Shown piece by piece: positions 26,884-35,534 of a DNA stretch of 64,000 nt (its first letter is position 1; every line of letters starts with the position of its first letter). The notes beneath the pieces are model-generated. The model saw only the letters and a program-made list of their open reading frames with translations, searched no databases and had not been told where the DNA came from. Position numbers and translations under genes: made by a program. The stretch comes from Phenylobacterium montanum (lineage in GTDB: Bacteria; Pseudomonadota; Alphaproteobacteria; Caulobacterales; Caulobacteraceae). The stretch spans positions 1-64,000 of the forward strand of contig NZ_CP073078.1 in assembly GCF_018135625.1 (NCBI RefSeq), written 5' to 3'.

Positions 26884-28341
26884 GTGTCCACAGGTCCGCT
26901 GATCGAGGCCCGCTCGATCGACTACGTCCCCTTGCGCGAGCGCCACGGCAAGGTCTGGCATCTGTGGCCGGTCTGGTTCACGGGCGACGCGCACTTGGCG
27001 ACCTTGGCCACCGGCGCGCTCTCCATCGCCATGGGCATGAACCTCGCCTGGACGGCCTTGGCGATCCTGCTGGGCTGCGGGCTCGGCACCTTCTTCATGG
27101 CCTTCCACTCGACCCAGGGGCCGCAGCTTGGCCTGCCGCAGATGATCCAGTCGCGGCCGCAGTTCGGCTATTACGGCGCGATCCTGGTCTGGGGTGTGGC
27201 CCTGGTGACCTATGTCGGCTTCAACGCCTTCAACCAGCTCTTGGTCGGCGACACGCTGAAGCAACTGGCCCACGCGCCGAAGGGGCCGAGCATCCTGGGT
27301 TTCACCCTGGTGGCGCTGCTTCTGTCGGTGGTCGGTTATCGCTGGATCCACGTCGCCCAGCGGGTGATGGCCTATGTGATGATCGCCGCGCTCCTGGCCT
27401 TCACCCTCGGCGCCGGCGCGCTGCACCTGCCGATCGGCCATCTCGATGCGGCGAGCTTTCGCACTGTGCCGTTCCTGACCGAGTTCTTCGCCGCCGCCGC
27501 CTACCAGCTCAGCTGGTCGATCTATGTCTCGGACTATTCCCGCTACCTGCCGCGGAACGTCGGTGTCGCGGCCTCGTTCTGGTGGACCTTCACCGGCGCC
27601 CTGATCGGCGGGGCCTGGATGATGCTGGTGGGCGCCGCAGCCGCCTCGCTGCTGCCCAGCCTCGACATCGTCGCCGCAGTCCAGGTCGCCGGCGACCGCA
27701 TCTGGCCCGGCTTCGGCCTTCTGCTGCTCGGCGTCTCTTGCCTGGGCCTGGTCACGGTGACGGCGCTGAACTTCTACGGCGGCTCGCTGACCCTACTCTC
27801 GATCGCCAATTCGGTTGGGATCAGCCCTTCGCGCAACCGGCGGATCGTGAGCCTGGGGATCCTGGCGGTGACCGCCTCCAGCCTGGCCTTCCTGTCGCCG
27901 CCAAACCTGATGCAGCAGTACCAGAACTTGCTCTCGCTCTTGCTCTACCTGTTCACCCCCTGGACGGCGATCAACCTGGTGGACTTCTACGTGGTCCGCA
28001 AAGGCCACTATTCGGTGCGCGAGATCTTCAATCCGAACGGTCTCTACCGCCGCTGGAACGCCCATGGCCTGGCGGCCTATGCGATCGGTTTCGCCAGCAT
28101 GATCCCGTTCTTCTCCACCGAGGTGTTCAAGGGGCCGGTGGCCCAGGCCCTGGGCGGGGCCGACATCTCGATGGTGGTCGGCCTGCCGGTCTCGGCGGTG
28201 GCCTATCTGATCCTGTTGCGCGGTTTCGACGCCGCCCGCGACGCTGAACTGGCGCTGGCGGCCGACGTCGGGCTAGAGGACGAGCCGCACCCGGCGGGCG
28301 CCGAGATCCTCGACGGGGCGCTGCCGGTGACGGTGGAGTAG
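26884..28341 (+). CDS. NCS1-family nucleobase/cation-type permease
   Basis: 485 residues with about 12 hydrophobic segments and an N-terminal motif typical of NCS1 symporters (IDYVPLRERHGKVWHLWPVWFTGDAHLATLATG). Known members carry cytosine, allantoin, hydantoin or thiamine precursors. The substrate here is unknown. Its place between carnitine-pathway genes makes a quaternary amine or pathway-linked solute conceivable. The start is the GTG at 26884, preceded by AGGGAGA; the open frame extends upstream into the repeat, which is unlikely to be translated. Confidence 0.87.
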   Translation: MSTGPLIEARSIDYVPLRERHGKVWHLWPVWFTGDAHLATLATGALSIAMGMNLAWTALAILLGCGLGTFFMAFHSTQGPQLGLPQMIQSRPQFGYYGAILVWGVALVTYVGFNAFNQLLVGDTLKQLAHAPKGPSILGFTLVALLLSVVGYRWIHVAQRVMAYVMIAALLAFTLGAGALHLPIGHLDAASFRTVPFLTEFFAAAAYQLSWSIYVSDYSRYLPRNVGVAASFWWTFTGALIGGAWMMLVGAAAASLLPSLDIVAAVQVAGDRIWPGFGLLLLGVSCLGLVTVTALNFYGGSLTLLSIANSVGISPSRNRRIVSLGILAVTASSLAFLSPPNLMQQYQNLLSLLLYLFTPWTAINLVDFYVVRKGHYSVREIFNPNGLYRRWNAHGLAAYAIGFASMIPFFSTEVFKGPVAQALGGADISMVVGLPVSAVAYLILLRGFDAARDAELALAADVGLEDEPHPAGAEILDGALPVTVE

Positions 28342-28351
28342 GGCGGGGGGA

Positions 28352-29527
28352 TCAGTTCCCCAGTTCGCGTTCCAAGACGCGGATGCGCGAGATCAGTTCG
28401 TCGCGGTCGACATAGCAGCCTTGCAGGTGACGACGGCCGCTGGCCGGGTCGAATTCGGTGCGGGCATGCAGCACCCGGCGATTGTCGAACACCCAGGCGT
28501 CGCCCGGCTCCAGCCGGCGCACCAGGCGTAAGGCGGGATCGCGACTGAAGGCCAAAAAGCGCCTCAAGGCCCGATAGATGGCGGCCATGGCCTCGGGCTC
28601 CGCGTCGATCGGCCCGCGCAGGAAGTTGGCGAACCGCGCCTCGCAGACCCGCCCGGTATCGTCCAGGGCCAGCAGCGGCGCATTCCAGCGATAGTCGGTG
28701 ACCGTGTCCTTGTTCCAGAAGGCCATGGGCGTGGTGGTCAGGACGTGGAAGTCGTCCGGATGCTGCTGGCGCATGGCCGCGGCGATCGCAAAGCCGTCGA
28801 CGAAGATGCTGTCGCCGCCGATCGCCTGGTTGGCCAGGCAGTGCAGGAACTGCAGACCCGGTTGCAGCTCGCGGGTCGGCAAGTCGGTGTGCGGGGGCAG
28901 GTTGACGCCGGTATAGGCGGCGCTGTCGGGATTGGGCTTGGACTCGACGTCGAACAGCACGCCGAAATTGGTCTGGCGGATGAACGCCACGCGCCGGGCC
29001 AGGGTCATCACCGCCTCGCGCTCGACCGGCACGTTTTTGACCAGGGTCAGGCCGGCGTCGCGCAGGGCCGTGAGCCAGGCCAGCAGGTCAGGCCCATCCT
29101 CGGCCAGGGCGGCGAAGTCGAAGGTGGGCAGGGGGTCGCCCGCGCCCCACAGCACCTGTGGCGGCGGCGTGCGGCGCTCGGCCCGGCTCTCCGCGTCATA
29201 GGCGTTGGCGCGCAGCCAGCCAGGCTCAAAGCGGCTCTGGTGGCCGTCACGCCAGGCCAGGCCCAAACCGCCGTCTGGCTCCGGCCAAGCCTCGGACGGG
29301 GCTAGGCCCTCGGGCGCATCGATGATCTCGAACACCTGCTCGCGGGTCTGGCCGTGCACGCACTGGCGGCAGGGGCAGTTGTCGCGCAGCCAGTCGAAAT
29401 GGAACGGGCTGATGCGCCCGTCGCTCCAGGTGACGGCCACCAGGCCGCCCGCGATTTCGGCGCGAGCTATGCGGTGGCGAGTGGGGAAGCGGCGCCAGTC
29501 GGAGATGATGTCCAGGGTTTGGGACAC
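28352..29527 (-). CDS. Gamma-butyrobetaine dioxygenase (2-oxoglutarate/Fe(II)-dependent)
   Basis: 391 residues. An N-terminal zinc-binding DUF971-like domain (C51, C53, C56, H58 in NCPCRQCVHG) precedes a TauD/BBOX domain with the iron triad H213-x-D215 (PHTDLPTRE) and H354 (VLHARTEF). This layout is that of gamma-butyrobetaine hydroxylases, which make L-carnitine. It would feed the carnitine dehydrogenase pathway next door. The GTG at 29527 with GGAG upstream is preferred; an in-frame ATG at 29554 lies inside an intergenic repeat. A related trimethyllysine dioxygenase function is less likely. Confidence 0.9.
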   Translation of the reverse strand: MSQTLDIISDWRRFPTRHRIARAEIAGGLVAVTWSDGRISPFHFDWLRDNCPCRQCVHGQTREQVFEIIDAPEGLAPSEAWPEPDGGLGLAWRDGHQSRFEPGWLRANAYDAESRAERRTPPPQVLWGAGDPLPTFDFAALAEDGPDLLAWLTALRDAGLTLVKNVPVEREAVMTLARRVAFIRQTNFGVLFDVESKPNPDSAAYTGVNLPPHTDLPTRELQPGLQFLHCLANQAIGGDSIFVDGFAIAAAMRQQHPDDFHVLTTTPMAFWNKDTVTDYRWNAPLLALDDTGRVCEARFANFLRGPIDAEPEAMAAIYRALRRFLAFSRDPALRLVRRLEPGDAWVFDNRRVLHARTEFDPASGRRHLQGCYVDRDELISRIRVLERELGN

Positions 29528-29548
29528 GATGGCCGCTCCACTAAAATT

Positions 29549-29654
29549 CCTCATCCTGAGGTGCTCGTCGCGCAGCGATGAGCCTCGAAGGACGCATTCA
29601 CGGCGCCGCCGCTGCGTCCTTCGAGGCCCGCTGCGCGGGCGCCTCAGGATGAGG
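29549..29654. repeat. Palindromic intergenic repeat, family C
   Basis: Nested inverted repeats: outer CCTCATCCTGAGG (29549-29561) with CCTCAGGATGAGG (29642-29654), and inner GCCTCGAAGGACGCA (29582-29596) with TGCGTCCTTCGAGGC (29613-29627). The whole forms a cruciform-capable element between the dioxygenase start and the TonB receptor stop. Elements of this look are widespread in alphaproteobacterial intergenic DNA. Confidence 0.8.
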
Positions 29655-29686
29655 GCCTGAGAGGGCGCCGCGCGGCTCTAATCGCC

Positions 29687-32098
29687 TCAGAACGTCCGCT
29701 TGTACTGCACCGTCACTGTCATCGGCTGCAAGGTGGCCACCTGCGGGATGACGCTGCCGGTCACGGTGCTGAACTGGGCGTAGCCGACATAGCCGATGTC
29801 GCCGAGATTCGGCTTGGCGTTGGTCAGGTTCTTCAGATTGACCGCGACTTCCTGGTTGTCCCAGCGGACGCCGAAGCGGCCGTTGACCAGGGAATAGGCC
29901 GGGCGGGTCGATTCCGAGCCGCTGCCGCCGTTCAGGAGCGAGACGCTGTTGCCGGTGTAGCTGTAGTCGGCCGAGGCGAAGCCTTCATAGTCGCCAAACA
30001 GGGTGTGGGTGTAGGCCGCGCCCACCGTCACGCTCCATTCCGGCGTGCCGAGGATGCGCGAGCCGGCCTTGATGTTGACGTCGGCCAAGGCCCCCGGATT
30101 GGTGATGTCGGTGCTTTCATAGCCCAGGCCGAAACGCACCGTCAGGTCGTGGGTCAGCCGGCCCGAGGCTTCGATCTCGCCGCCGTTGACGGTCGCGGAC
30201 TTGCCGTTGATGTCGAAATAGTAGCCGCAGGGCAGGGCCACCTGCTGCTGGATATCCTTCCAGTCGATGTGGAAGCCGGCCGCCGAGATCAGGATGCCGG
30301 GATTGCGCAGCTGCACCTTGGTCCCGGCCTCGTAGGACCACAGGCTGTCAGAGCGCAGGTTGGTGATGTCGGTGACGCTGATGTTCGGCGCGCTGCAGAA
30401 CGGGGCGAAGGCCTGCGAGCCGCCGGCGCGGAAACCCTTGGACGCCGAGGCGTAGAGCATGGCGTCATCGGTCGCCTGGTAGGCCAGGCCGATCTTGGGG
30501 TCGAAGCCCGACTGGCTGTTGTGCTGCGGGGCGCTGGGCGTCGCGCCGAAGTTCATGAAGCCATCGGCGGTGAAGTCGGCGGTCTGGCGCAGGACGTATT
30601 CGCGCCCGCCCAGCGTCAGGGTGAACTTGTCGAGGAACTTGTAATAGAGCTCGCCGAAGACCGAGAAGTCTTCCTGGGTCCCCGGGTTCTGCTGTTCCCA
30701 GATCAGCTCATTGGGCCAGGGGCCGACCACCTCGTTCCCCGCCGTCGCCGCCACCAGGCCCTTGGCGAAGGTGTTCGGGATCGAGAAGCGCACGTTGGTG
30801 TGCGAATAGAAGATGCCGAAGGTGCCGCTGATGTTGTGCACCGGGTCGAACGAGATGCGGAACTCGTTGGTGTATTCCCGCTGGCTGTGCTTGCCGATCC
30901 AGACGTAGGGCTGGTTCGGGAGGCTGGAGACGCCGTAGTTGAACTCCTGGTTCGGGTACGGGAGGATGCCGAACACTTCCTCGGTGCCGTAGGTCGAGTC
31001 CTCGTGGTCCGCCGTCTGGCGGTAGAAGTAGCTGGTCGAGTTGATCACGGTGAAGCCGTCGCCGTGATAGGTGATGTCCAGCGAGGGCAGGGCCCAGACG
31101 TCGGACGCGCGGGGCTGCACGTTCCAGGCGCGGTCGATGGTGTACTGGGGCTGGAAGCCGGGCAGGGGCGCGAAGGTCGCCTGGAAGCCGTGCTGGATCT
31201 CGTCCTGGCCCATGATGCGCAGGCGCACGTCGACCTTGTCGGTCATCTTCAGAAGGGCGGTGACCGAGCCGCCATAGCTGGTGACCGCGCCCTGGTCGCC
31301 GACCGATGTGCGCGGGACCTTCAGGGTGGGATCGGTGACGCCGGGGCTGTTCGGGTCGGTGGGATAGGTGCGGGTCAGGTAGCCGGCGTCGTGGTTGTAG
31401 AAGGCCACGGCGCGGATCGCGAGCACGTCCGGCTTGACCACGTAGTTGCCGACGGCGCTGGCGCCGCCGTCGGGGCTGCCGCCGTGTGAGGTCAGGCCCG
31501 CCTCGCCCTGCAGCACCAGGCTATTGCCGCTGAAGCTGGGCTTCTTGGTGATCAGGCGCACATTGCCGCCCAGCGAGCTTTCACCGAACAGGGTGCCCTG
31601 CGGCCCCTTCAGCACTTCCACATTGTCGACGTCCAGCACACGCGGGTCGACCGAGCCGGGCAGGGGGGTGTCGTCGATGTAGAAGCCGGTGGCGCCGGCG
31701 GTGCCCACCAGGTTCTGGCCGGTGATGCCGCGGATGGCCACGGTCCGGGCCTGGGAGATGCCGGTCGGGCCGCCGCCGTAGGAGAAGGACAGGTTCGGGG
31801 CCTTGGTGGCGTAGTCGTTGAACGACTGGATGTGGAAAGTCTGCAGGGCCTGGCTGGAGAAGGCGGTGATCGAGGCCGGGACCTTGCTAATCGCCTCGTC
31901 GCGCTTGCGGGCGGTGACGATGACCACGTCCATGTTGCCGCCGGCCGCAGCGCCCTGGGCGGCCGGCTGGGCGGTCTGGGCCTGGGCCTGGGGCGCCAAG
32001 GCCGTGATGGCGGCGATCGAAACGCCGGCCAGGAGCGCGCCTGTCATCGTGCGGTTCGCCCGGCGTCCCCCGCCGTCTGCAATCTTGGTCTGTCCCAT
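29687..32098 (-). CDS. TonB-dependent outer-membrane receptor
   Basis: 803-residue receptor: signal peptide cleaved near residue 40 (after AQA), TonB-box-like DVVIVTARKR (57-66), plug domain with VAIRGITGQ and VEVLKGPQGTLFGESSLGGNV, and a barrel ending VQYKRTF. It is the second gene of a probable operon with a secreted alpha/beta hydrolase 56 bases upstream. The ligand is unknown. Its closeness to the carnitine island may be chance, since soluble betaines normally cross general porins. Confidence 0.93.
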   Translation of the reverse strand: MGQTKIADGGGRRANRTMTGALLAGVSIAAITALAPQAQAQTAQPAAQGAAAGGNMDVVIVTARKRDEAISKVPASITAFSSQALQTFHIQSFNDYATKAPNLSFSYGGGPTGISQARTVAIRGITGQNLVGTAGATGFYIDDTPLPGSVDPRVLDVDNVEVLKGPQGTLFGESSLGGNVRLITKKPSFSGNSLVLQGEAGLTSHGGSPDGGASAVGNYVVKPDVLAIRAVAFYNHDAGYLTRTYPTDPNSPGVTDPTLKVPRTSVGDQGAVTSYGGSVTALLKMTDKVDVRLRIMGQDEIQHGFQATFAPLPGFQPQYTIDRAWNVQPRASDVWALPSLDITYHGDGFTVINSTSYFYRQTADHEDSTYGTEEVFGILPYPNQEFNYGVSSLPNQPYVWIGKHSQREYTNEFRISFDPVHNISGTFGIFYSHTNVRFSIPNTFAKGLVAATAGNEVVGPWPNELIWEQQNPGTQEDFSVFGELYYKFLDKFTLTLGGREYVLRQTADFTADGFMNFGATPSAPQHNSQSGFDPKIGLAYQATDDAMLYASASKGFRAGGSQAFAPFCSAPNISVTDITNLRSDSLWSYEAGTKVQLRNPGILISAAGFHIDWKDIQQQVALPCGYYFDINGKSATVNGGEIEASGRLTHDLTVRFGLGYESTDITNPGALADVNIKAGSRILGTPEWSVTVGAAYTHTLFGDYEGFASADYSYTGNSVSLLNGGSGSESTRPAYSLVNGRFGVRWDNQEVAVNLKNLTNAKPNLGDIGYVGYAQFSTVTGSVIPQVATLQPMTVTVQYKRTF

Positions 32099-32154
32099 GT
32101 CACGCCACCCCTTTTTGACTTGTTTGTTGCTTGTGTCCGGGCGTCACGGCGTCT

Positions 32155-33102
32155 TCAGCCGCCGTCGTCCAGGAATCCGTTGACCGCGCCGGCGACCCCT
32201 TGCGGGTCCTCCCAGAACGGGTTGTGGCCGAGGCCCGGAAAGATCTTCACCTTGGCCTGGGGCAGGGCGTCGATCAGGGTCTGCCGCACCTCAGGCGCCA
32301 TGATCGGATCGGCCGAACCCCAGATCAGAAGGGTCGGCGCCTTCAGCCGTGGCAGGGTCGCCTGCAGGTCGGCGCCGGTCAGGCCCTGGTCCAGCACCGC
32401 CAGCCAGACCCGCAGCGGAATCTGGGCCGCGTCCTTGCGCTGGCGCCTGATGAAGTCGGGATCCACCGGGGTCGGCGAATCCCACCAGGCGATCATGAAC
32501 GGGGAGTCCGGATCGATCGGCTCTTTCAGCTTCTTGATCTCGGCTGCGTAGTCGAGCTGCGGCTTGACCTGGGGCGCGCCGGGCTTGGGGCCGCCGGTGG
32601 AGGCGACCAGCACCACCTTGCGGGTCCGCTCGGGCCAGTATTCGGCGAAGGTCTGGGTGATGATGCTGCCCAGGGAATGGCCAACGATATCGGCCTTGTC
32701 GACCCTCAGGGCGTCGAGCAGCAGCTTGATGTCGTAGGCGAAGTCGAGCCGGGTGTAGCAACAGTCGGGTTTGCTCGACCGGCCGTGGCCGCGGATGTCG
32801 ACCACGATCAGCCGGTCGGACTTCGACAGGTAGGGGATCAGCGGGACCCAGTCGCGGGCGTTGTCGGTATAGCCGTGGATCAGCACCACCGGCTTGCCGG
32901 CGGGATCGCCCATCTCGACATAGGCCAGGGTCTCGCCGTTCGGCAGGGCGACCGCTTTCTTGGCCGCGTCGAAGGCGTCGAGGTCGATCTTCAGTGGCGG
33001 CGGGGCGGGGGCGGCGAAGGTCGGGGAGGCCAGCGCACAGGCCGCGAACGCAAGCGCCAGGGCTGCGCCTAGCCGCCTCGTCCGCAAGTCGCCATGACCC
33101 AT
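32155..33102 (-). CDS. Secreted alpha/beta-fold hydrolase
   Basis: 315 residues: signal peptide (about 1-30, ending TFA), oxyanion motif HGYTDNARDW, nucleophile S143 in GHSLGS, acid Asp in WGSADPI and His in GLGHNPFW. The fold resembles epoxide-hydrolase, haloperoxidase and lactonase enzymes, and the substrate is unknown. An upstream ATG-less extension to 33216 lacks a ribosome site; the ATG at 33102 starts the signal peptide. It precedes the TonB receptor on the same strand, suggesting cleavage of the receptor's cargo in the periplasm. Confidence 0.85.
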   Translation of the reverse strand: MGHGDLRTRRLGAALALAFAACALASPTFAAPAPPPLKIDLDAFDAAKKAVALPNGETLAYVEMGDPAGKPVVLIHGYTDNARDWVPLIPYLSKSDRLIVVDIRGHGRSSKPDCCYTRLDFAYDIKLLLDALRVDKADIVGHSLGSIITQTFAEYWPERTRKVVLVASTGGPKPGAPQVKPQLDYAAEIKKLKEPIDPDSPFMIAWWDSPTPVDPDFIRRQRKDAAQIPLRVWLAVLDQGLTGADLQATLPRLKAPTLLIWGSADPIMAPEVRQTLIDALPQAKVKIFPGLGHNPFWEDPQGVAGAVNGFLDDGG

Positions 33103-33250
33103 CGCTCGCCGCCCTCGAAACCGTTTCGGCGCAACGGGTTGCAGCGCCGGAATTGTGACGAGTTCGACATTTCGCACCCCGCCAATGATTGTATGGAACC
33201 GCCCTTGGGGCGCCACAGACCCGACAAGCGCCCCGGGGCGGGGTAAGGGC

Positions 33251-35335
33251 TCAGGCGGCGCCGGCCGCGGCGGCTATCACCTCGAACAGCCGCTCGATGT
33301 CGATCGGCTTGGCCAGGTGGCCGTCCATGCCGGCGTCCAGATAGAGCCGGGTCTGGTGGGCCATGGCGTTGGCGGTGAGGGCGATGATGGGGGTGGGGGC
33401 GCAGCCGGCCTCGGCCTCCAGGGTGCGGATGCGGCGCGCGGCCTCGACCCCGTCCATCACCGGCATCTGCACGTCCATCAGGATCAGGTCCCAGGCGCCG
33501 GGGCGGAAGGCCTCGACCGCCGCCAGGCCGTCCCCGACCAGGGTCGGCGCGATGCCGACCTGTCCCAGGAGGGTCTTCAGCACCAGCTGGTTGACCGGGT
33601 TGTCCTCGGCGGCAAGCACCCTCAGGCCCTCTGCGCCGGGCGCTTCGTCGGCCGCCTCGTCGGGGACGGCGTAAGCTGTGGCTCCAGCCCTCTGCAACGG
33701 CAGATCGACGATGAAGGCGCTGCCCGAACCTAGCTGGCTCTCGACCCTGATGCGTCCGTCCATCGCCTCGCAGAGTTCGCGGCAGATGGCCAGGCCCAGA
33801 CCCGTGCCGCCGAAGCGGCGGGTAGTTGAGCTGTCGGCCTGGACGAACTTGTCGAACAGGTGCTCGGCCTGCTCCGGGGCTATGCCGATGCCGGTGTCGC
33901 GCACGGTGATGCGCACGCCATCCGCCCCGCTGTCGATGGTCAGCTTGACTGCCCCGGCGTCGGTGAACTTCAGGCCGTTGGCCACCAGATTGTAGATCAC
34001 CTGGCGCACACGGACCGGATCGCCGCGCCAGAGGCCGCGCGCCGCCCCCGTAACCTCGGCTTCGAGCGCCACGCCCTTGCCGGCGGCTACGGCGCCGAAG
34101 GCGGCCTTGGCGCTCTGGGCGATGGCGGCGAGGTCGAAATCGACCTCCTCCAGGCTCATCATGCCGGCCTCGATCTTGGACAGGTCGAGGACGTTGTTGA
34201 GGATCTCGAGCAGGGCCGAGCCCGACTGGCGGATCACCCCGATCCGCTCGCGCTGGGCCTCGGACAGGGGATCGCGCTCCATCGCCTGGGCCATGCCGAG
34301 GACGCCGTTCAGGGGGGTGCGGATCTCATGGCTGATCATGGCCAGGAAGGCGCTCTTGGCGTCGGAGGCCTGGCGGGCGTGGCGCATGGCCACCAGCAGG
34401 ATCTGGTTGCGCCGCCGCTCGCGCCGCACCATCAGCGCGCCGACGCCGGCCAGCATCAACAGCGTGACGGTCAGGAAAGGGCCGATAATGCCCAGGAGGT
34501 GGGTGATTGGGCTGTAGGGCCGCCAGGCCAGCCGCGCGGCGCCGGCCCCCGGCTCCAGCGGCGCGCTGGCGAGGCCGCGCGGGATAGCCTGGCCGGGGGG
34601 GATCAGCCGCAGGTCCTGCAGCAGATAGCGACGGGTGAGGGCGGTCAGAAAGGCGCGGTCGACCGCCGCCGCCACCACCACGATCGGCGCCCGGCGGCTG
34701 GGGACCACGCCGCTGGAATGGTCGGTCTGCACCAGGCTCGCGGCCAGGACATGGTCGCCGCCGCCGACCCGGACGATGGCGCCGGCGTCGATCGGCTTGG
34801 GGTTGGTGTCGGTGGGCGGGGGCGGACCGCGGGCGGTCTCAGCGGCGCGGACCTTGGCGACCAGAGGCGCCACATCGGCCGCGAAGGGAGCGAAGCGCTC
34901 GACCGGGACCGGAACGCCCTTGACCGCGGCGAACAGCGGCCGGCCCCGGGCGTCCAGCACGAACACCAGCGGATAGCCGTTGGTGCGCCAATAGTATTCG
35001 GCGATGAAGCCCTGGGCCCAGACGGGGTCGAAGCGGACGTCGAGGTGCGAGACCGCCTCGTCCCAGACGGTGTTCGGCGTCAGGCTGGCGCGGGTCTGCT
35101 CGACGGCGAGGTCGAGGCCATTGGCGATCACCTGCTCTTCGCGGGCGCGGGCCTGGGCGTCGACGCGCGAGGCTACGGCGTAGATCCCGGCGATCACCAG
35201 CAGGATGACGGCCACCACCCCGGCCAGGATGGCGGGCGCGGCGCGCTGCGGCGCGGCGATCTCCAGGTCTTCGTTCAAGCTGGCCGTGGTCTGTTCCCCC
35301 AAGGAAGCTTTCGAGTGATGCGTCCCCAAAGACAA
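33251..35335 (-). CDS. Hybrid sensor histidine kinase with periplasmic CHASE4-like sensor and receiver
   Basis: 694 residues. TM1 is at about 35-54; a periplasmic CHASE4-type domain spans about 60-278 (WDEAVSHLDVRFDPVWAQGF); TM2 is at about 281-303. HisKA has H336 (MISHEIRTPLNGV), HATPase ends near 545 (DTGIGIAPEQ, GGTGLGLAI), and a C-terminal receiver has D621 (LILMDVQMPVMDG). The start appears to be TTG at 35335. No histidine phosphotransfer or output regulator gene adjoins, so the partner must be elsewhere. Divergent from gabT. Confidence 0.9.
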   Translation of the reverse strand: MSLGTHHSKASLGEQTTASLNEDLEIAAPQRAAPAILAGVVAVILLVIAGIYAVASRVDAQARAREEQVIANGLDLAVEQTRASLTPNTVWDEAVSHLDVRFDPVWAQGFIAEYYWRTNGYPLVFVLDARGRPLFAAVKGVPVPVERFAPFAADVAPLVAKVRAAETARGPPPPTDTNPKPIDAGAIVRVGGGDHVLAASLVQTDHSSGVVPSRRAPIVVVAAAVDRAFLTALTRRYLLQDLRLIPPGQAIPRGLASAPLEPGAGAARLAWRPYSPITHLLGIIGPFLTVTLLMLAGVGALMVRRERRRNQILLVAMRHARQASDAKSAFLAMISHEIRTPLNGVLGMAQAMERDPLSEAQRERIGVIRQSGSALLEILNNVLDLSKIEAGMMSLEEVDFDLAAIAQSAKAAFGAVAAGKGVALEAEVTGAARGLWRGDPVRVRQVIYNLVANGLKFTDAGAVKLTIDSGADGVRITVRDTGIGIAPEQAEHLFDKFVQADSSTTRRFGGTGLGLAICRELCEAMDGRIRVESQLGSGSAFIVDLPLQRAGATAYAVPDEAADEAPGAEGLRVLAAEDNPVNQLVLKTLLGQVGIAPTLVGDGLAAVEAFRPGAWDLILMDVQMPVMDGVEAARRIRTLEAEAGCAPTPIIALTANAMAHQTRLYLDAGMDGHLAKPIDIERLFEVIAAAAGAA

Positions 35336-35534
35336 CCCGAAATGGCCTTTAGCGACAGAAGGCCGCGGAAGCTGAGCCCGCCGTCACCTGCGATGCCACA
35401 AGCCGTCAGGATCGCCGCCAAACGCTGCCGCTTGAACGCAGCCTGAGCGCCGATCTGAGATCACACTGTTGAATTCCTTGGCCGGCCGGCGTATCCCCGG
35501 CCTCGCTCTGAAACCTCGCCGGAAGCGCCCGACC

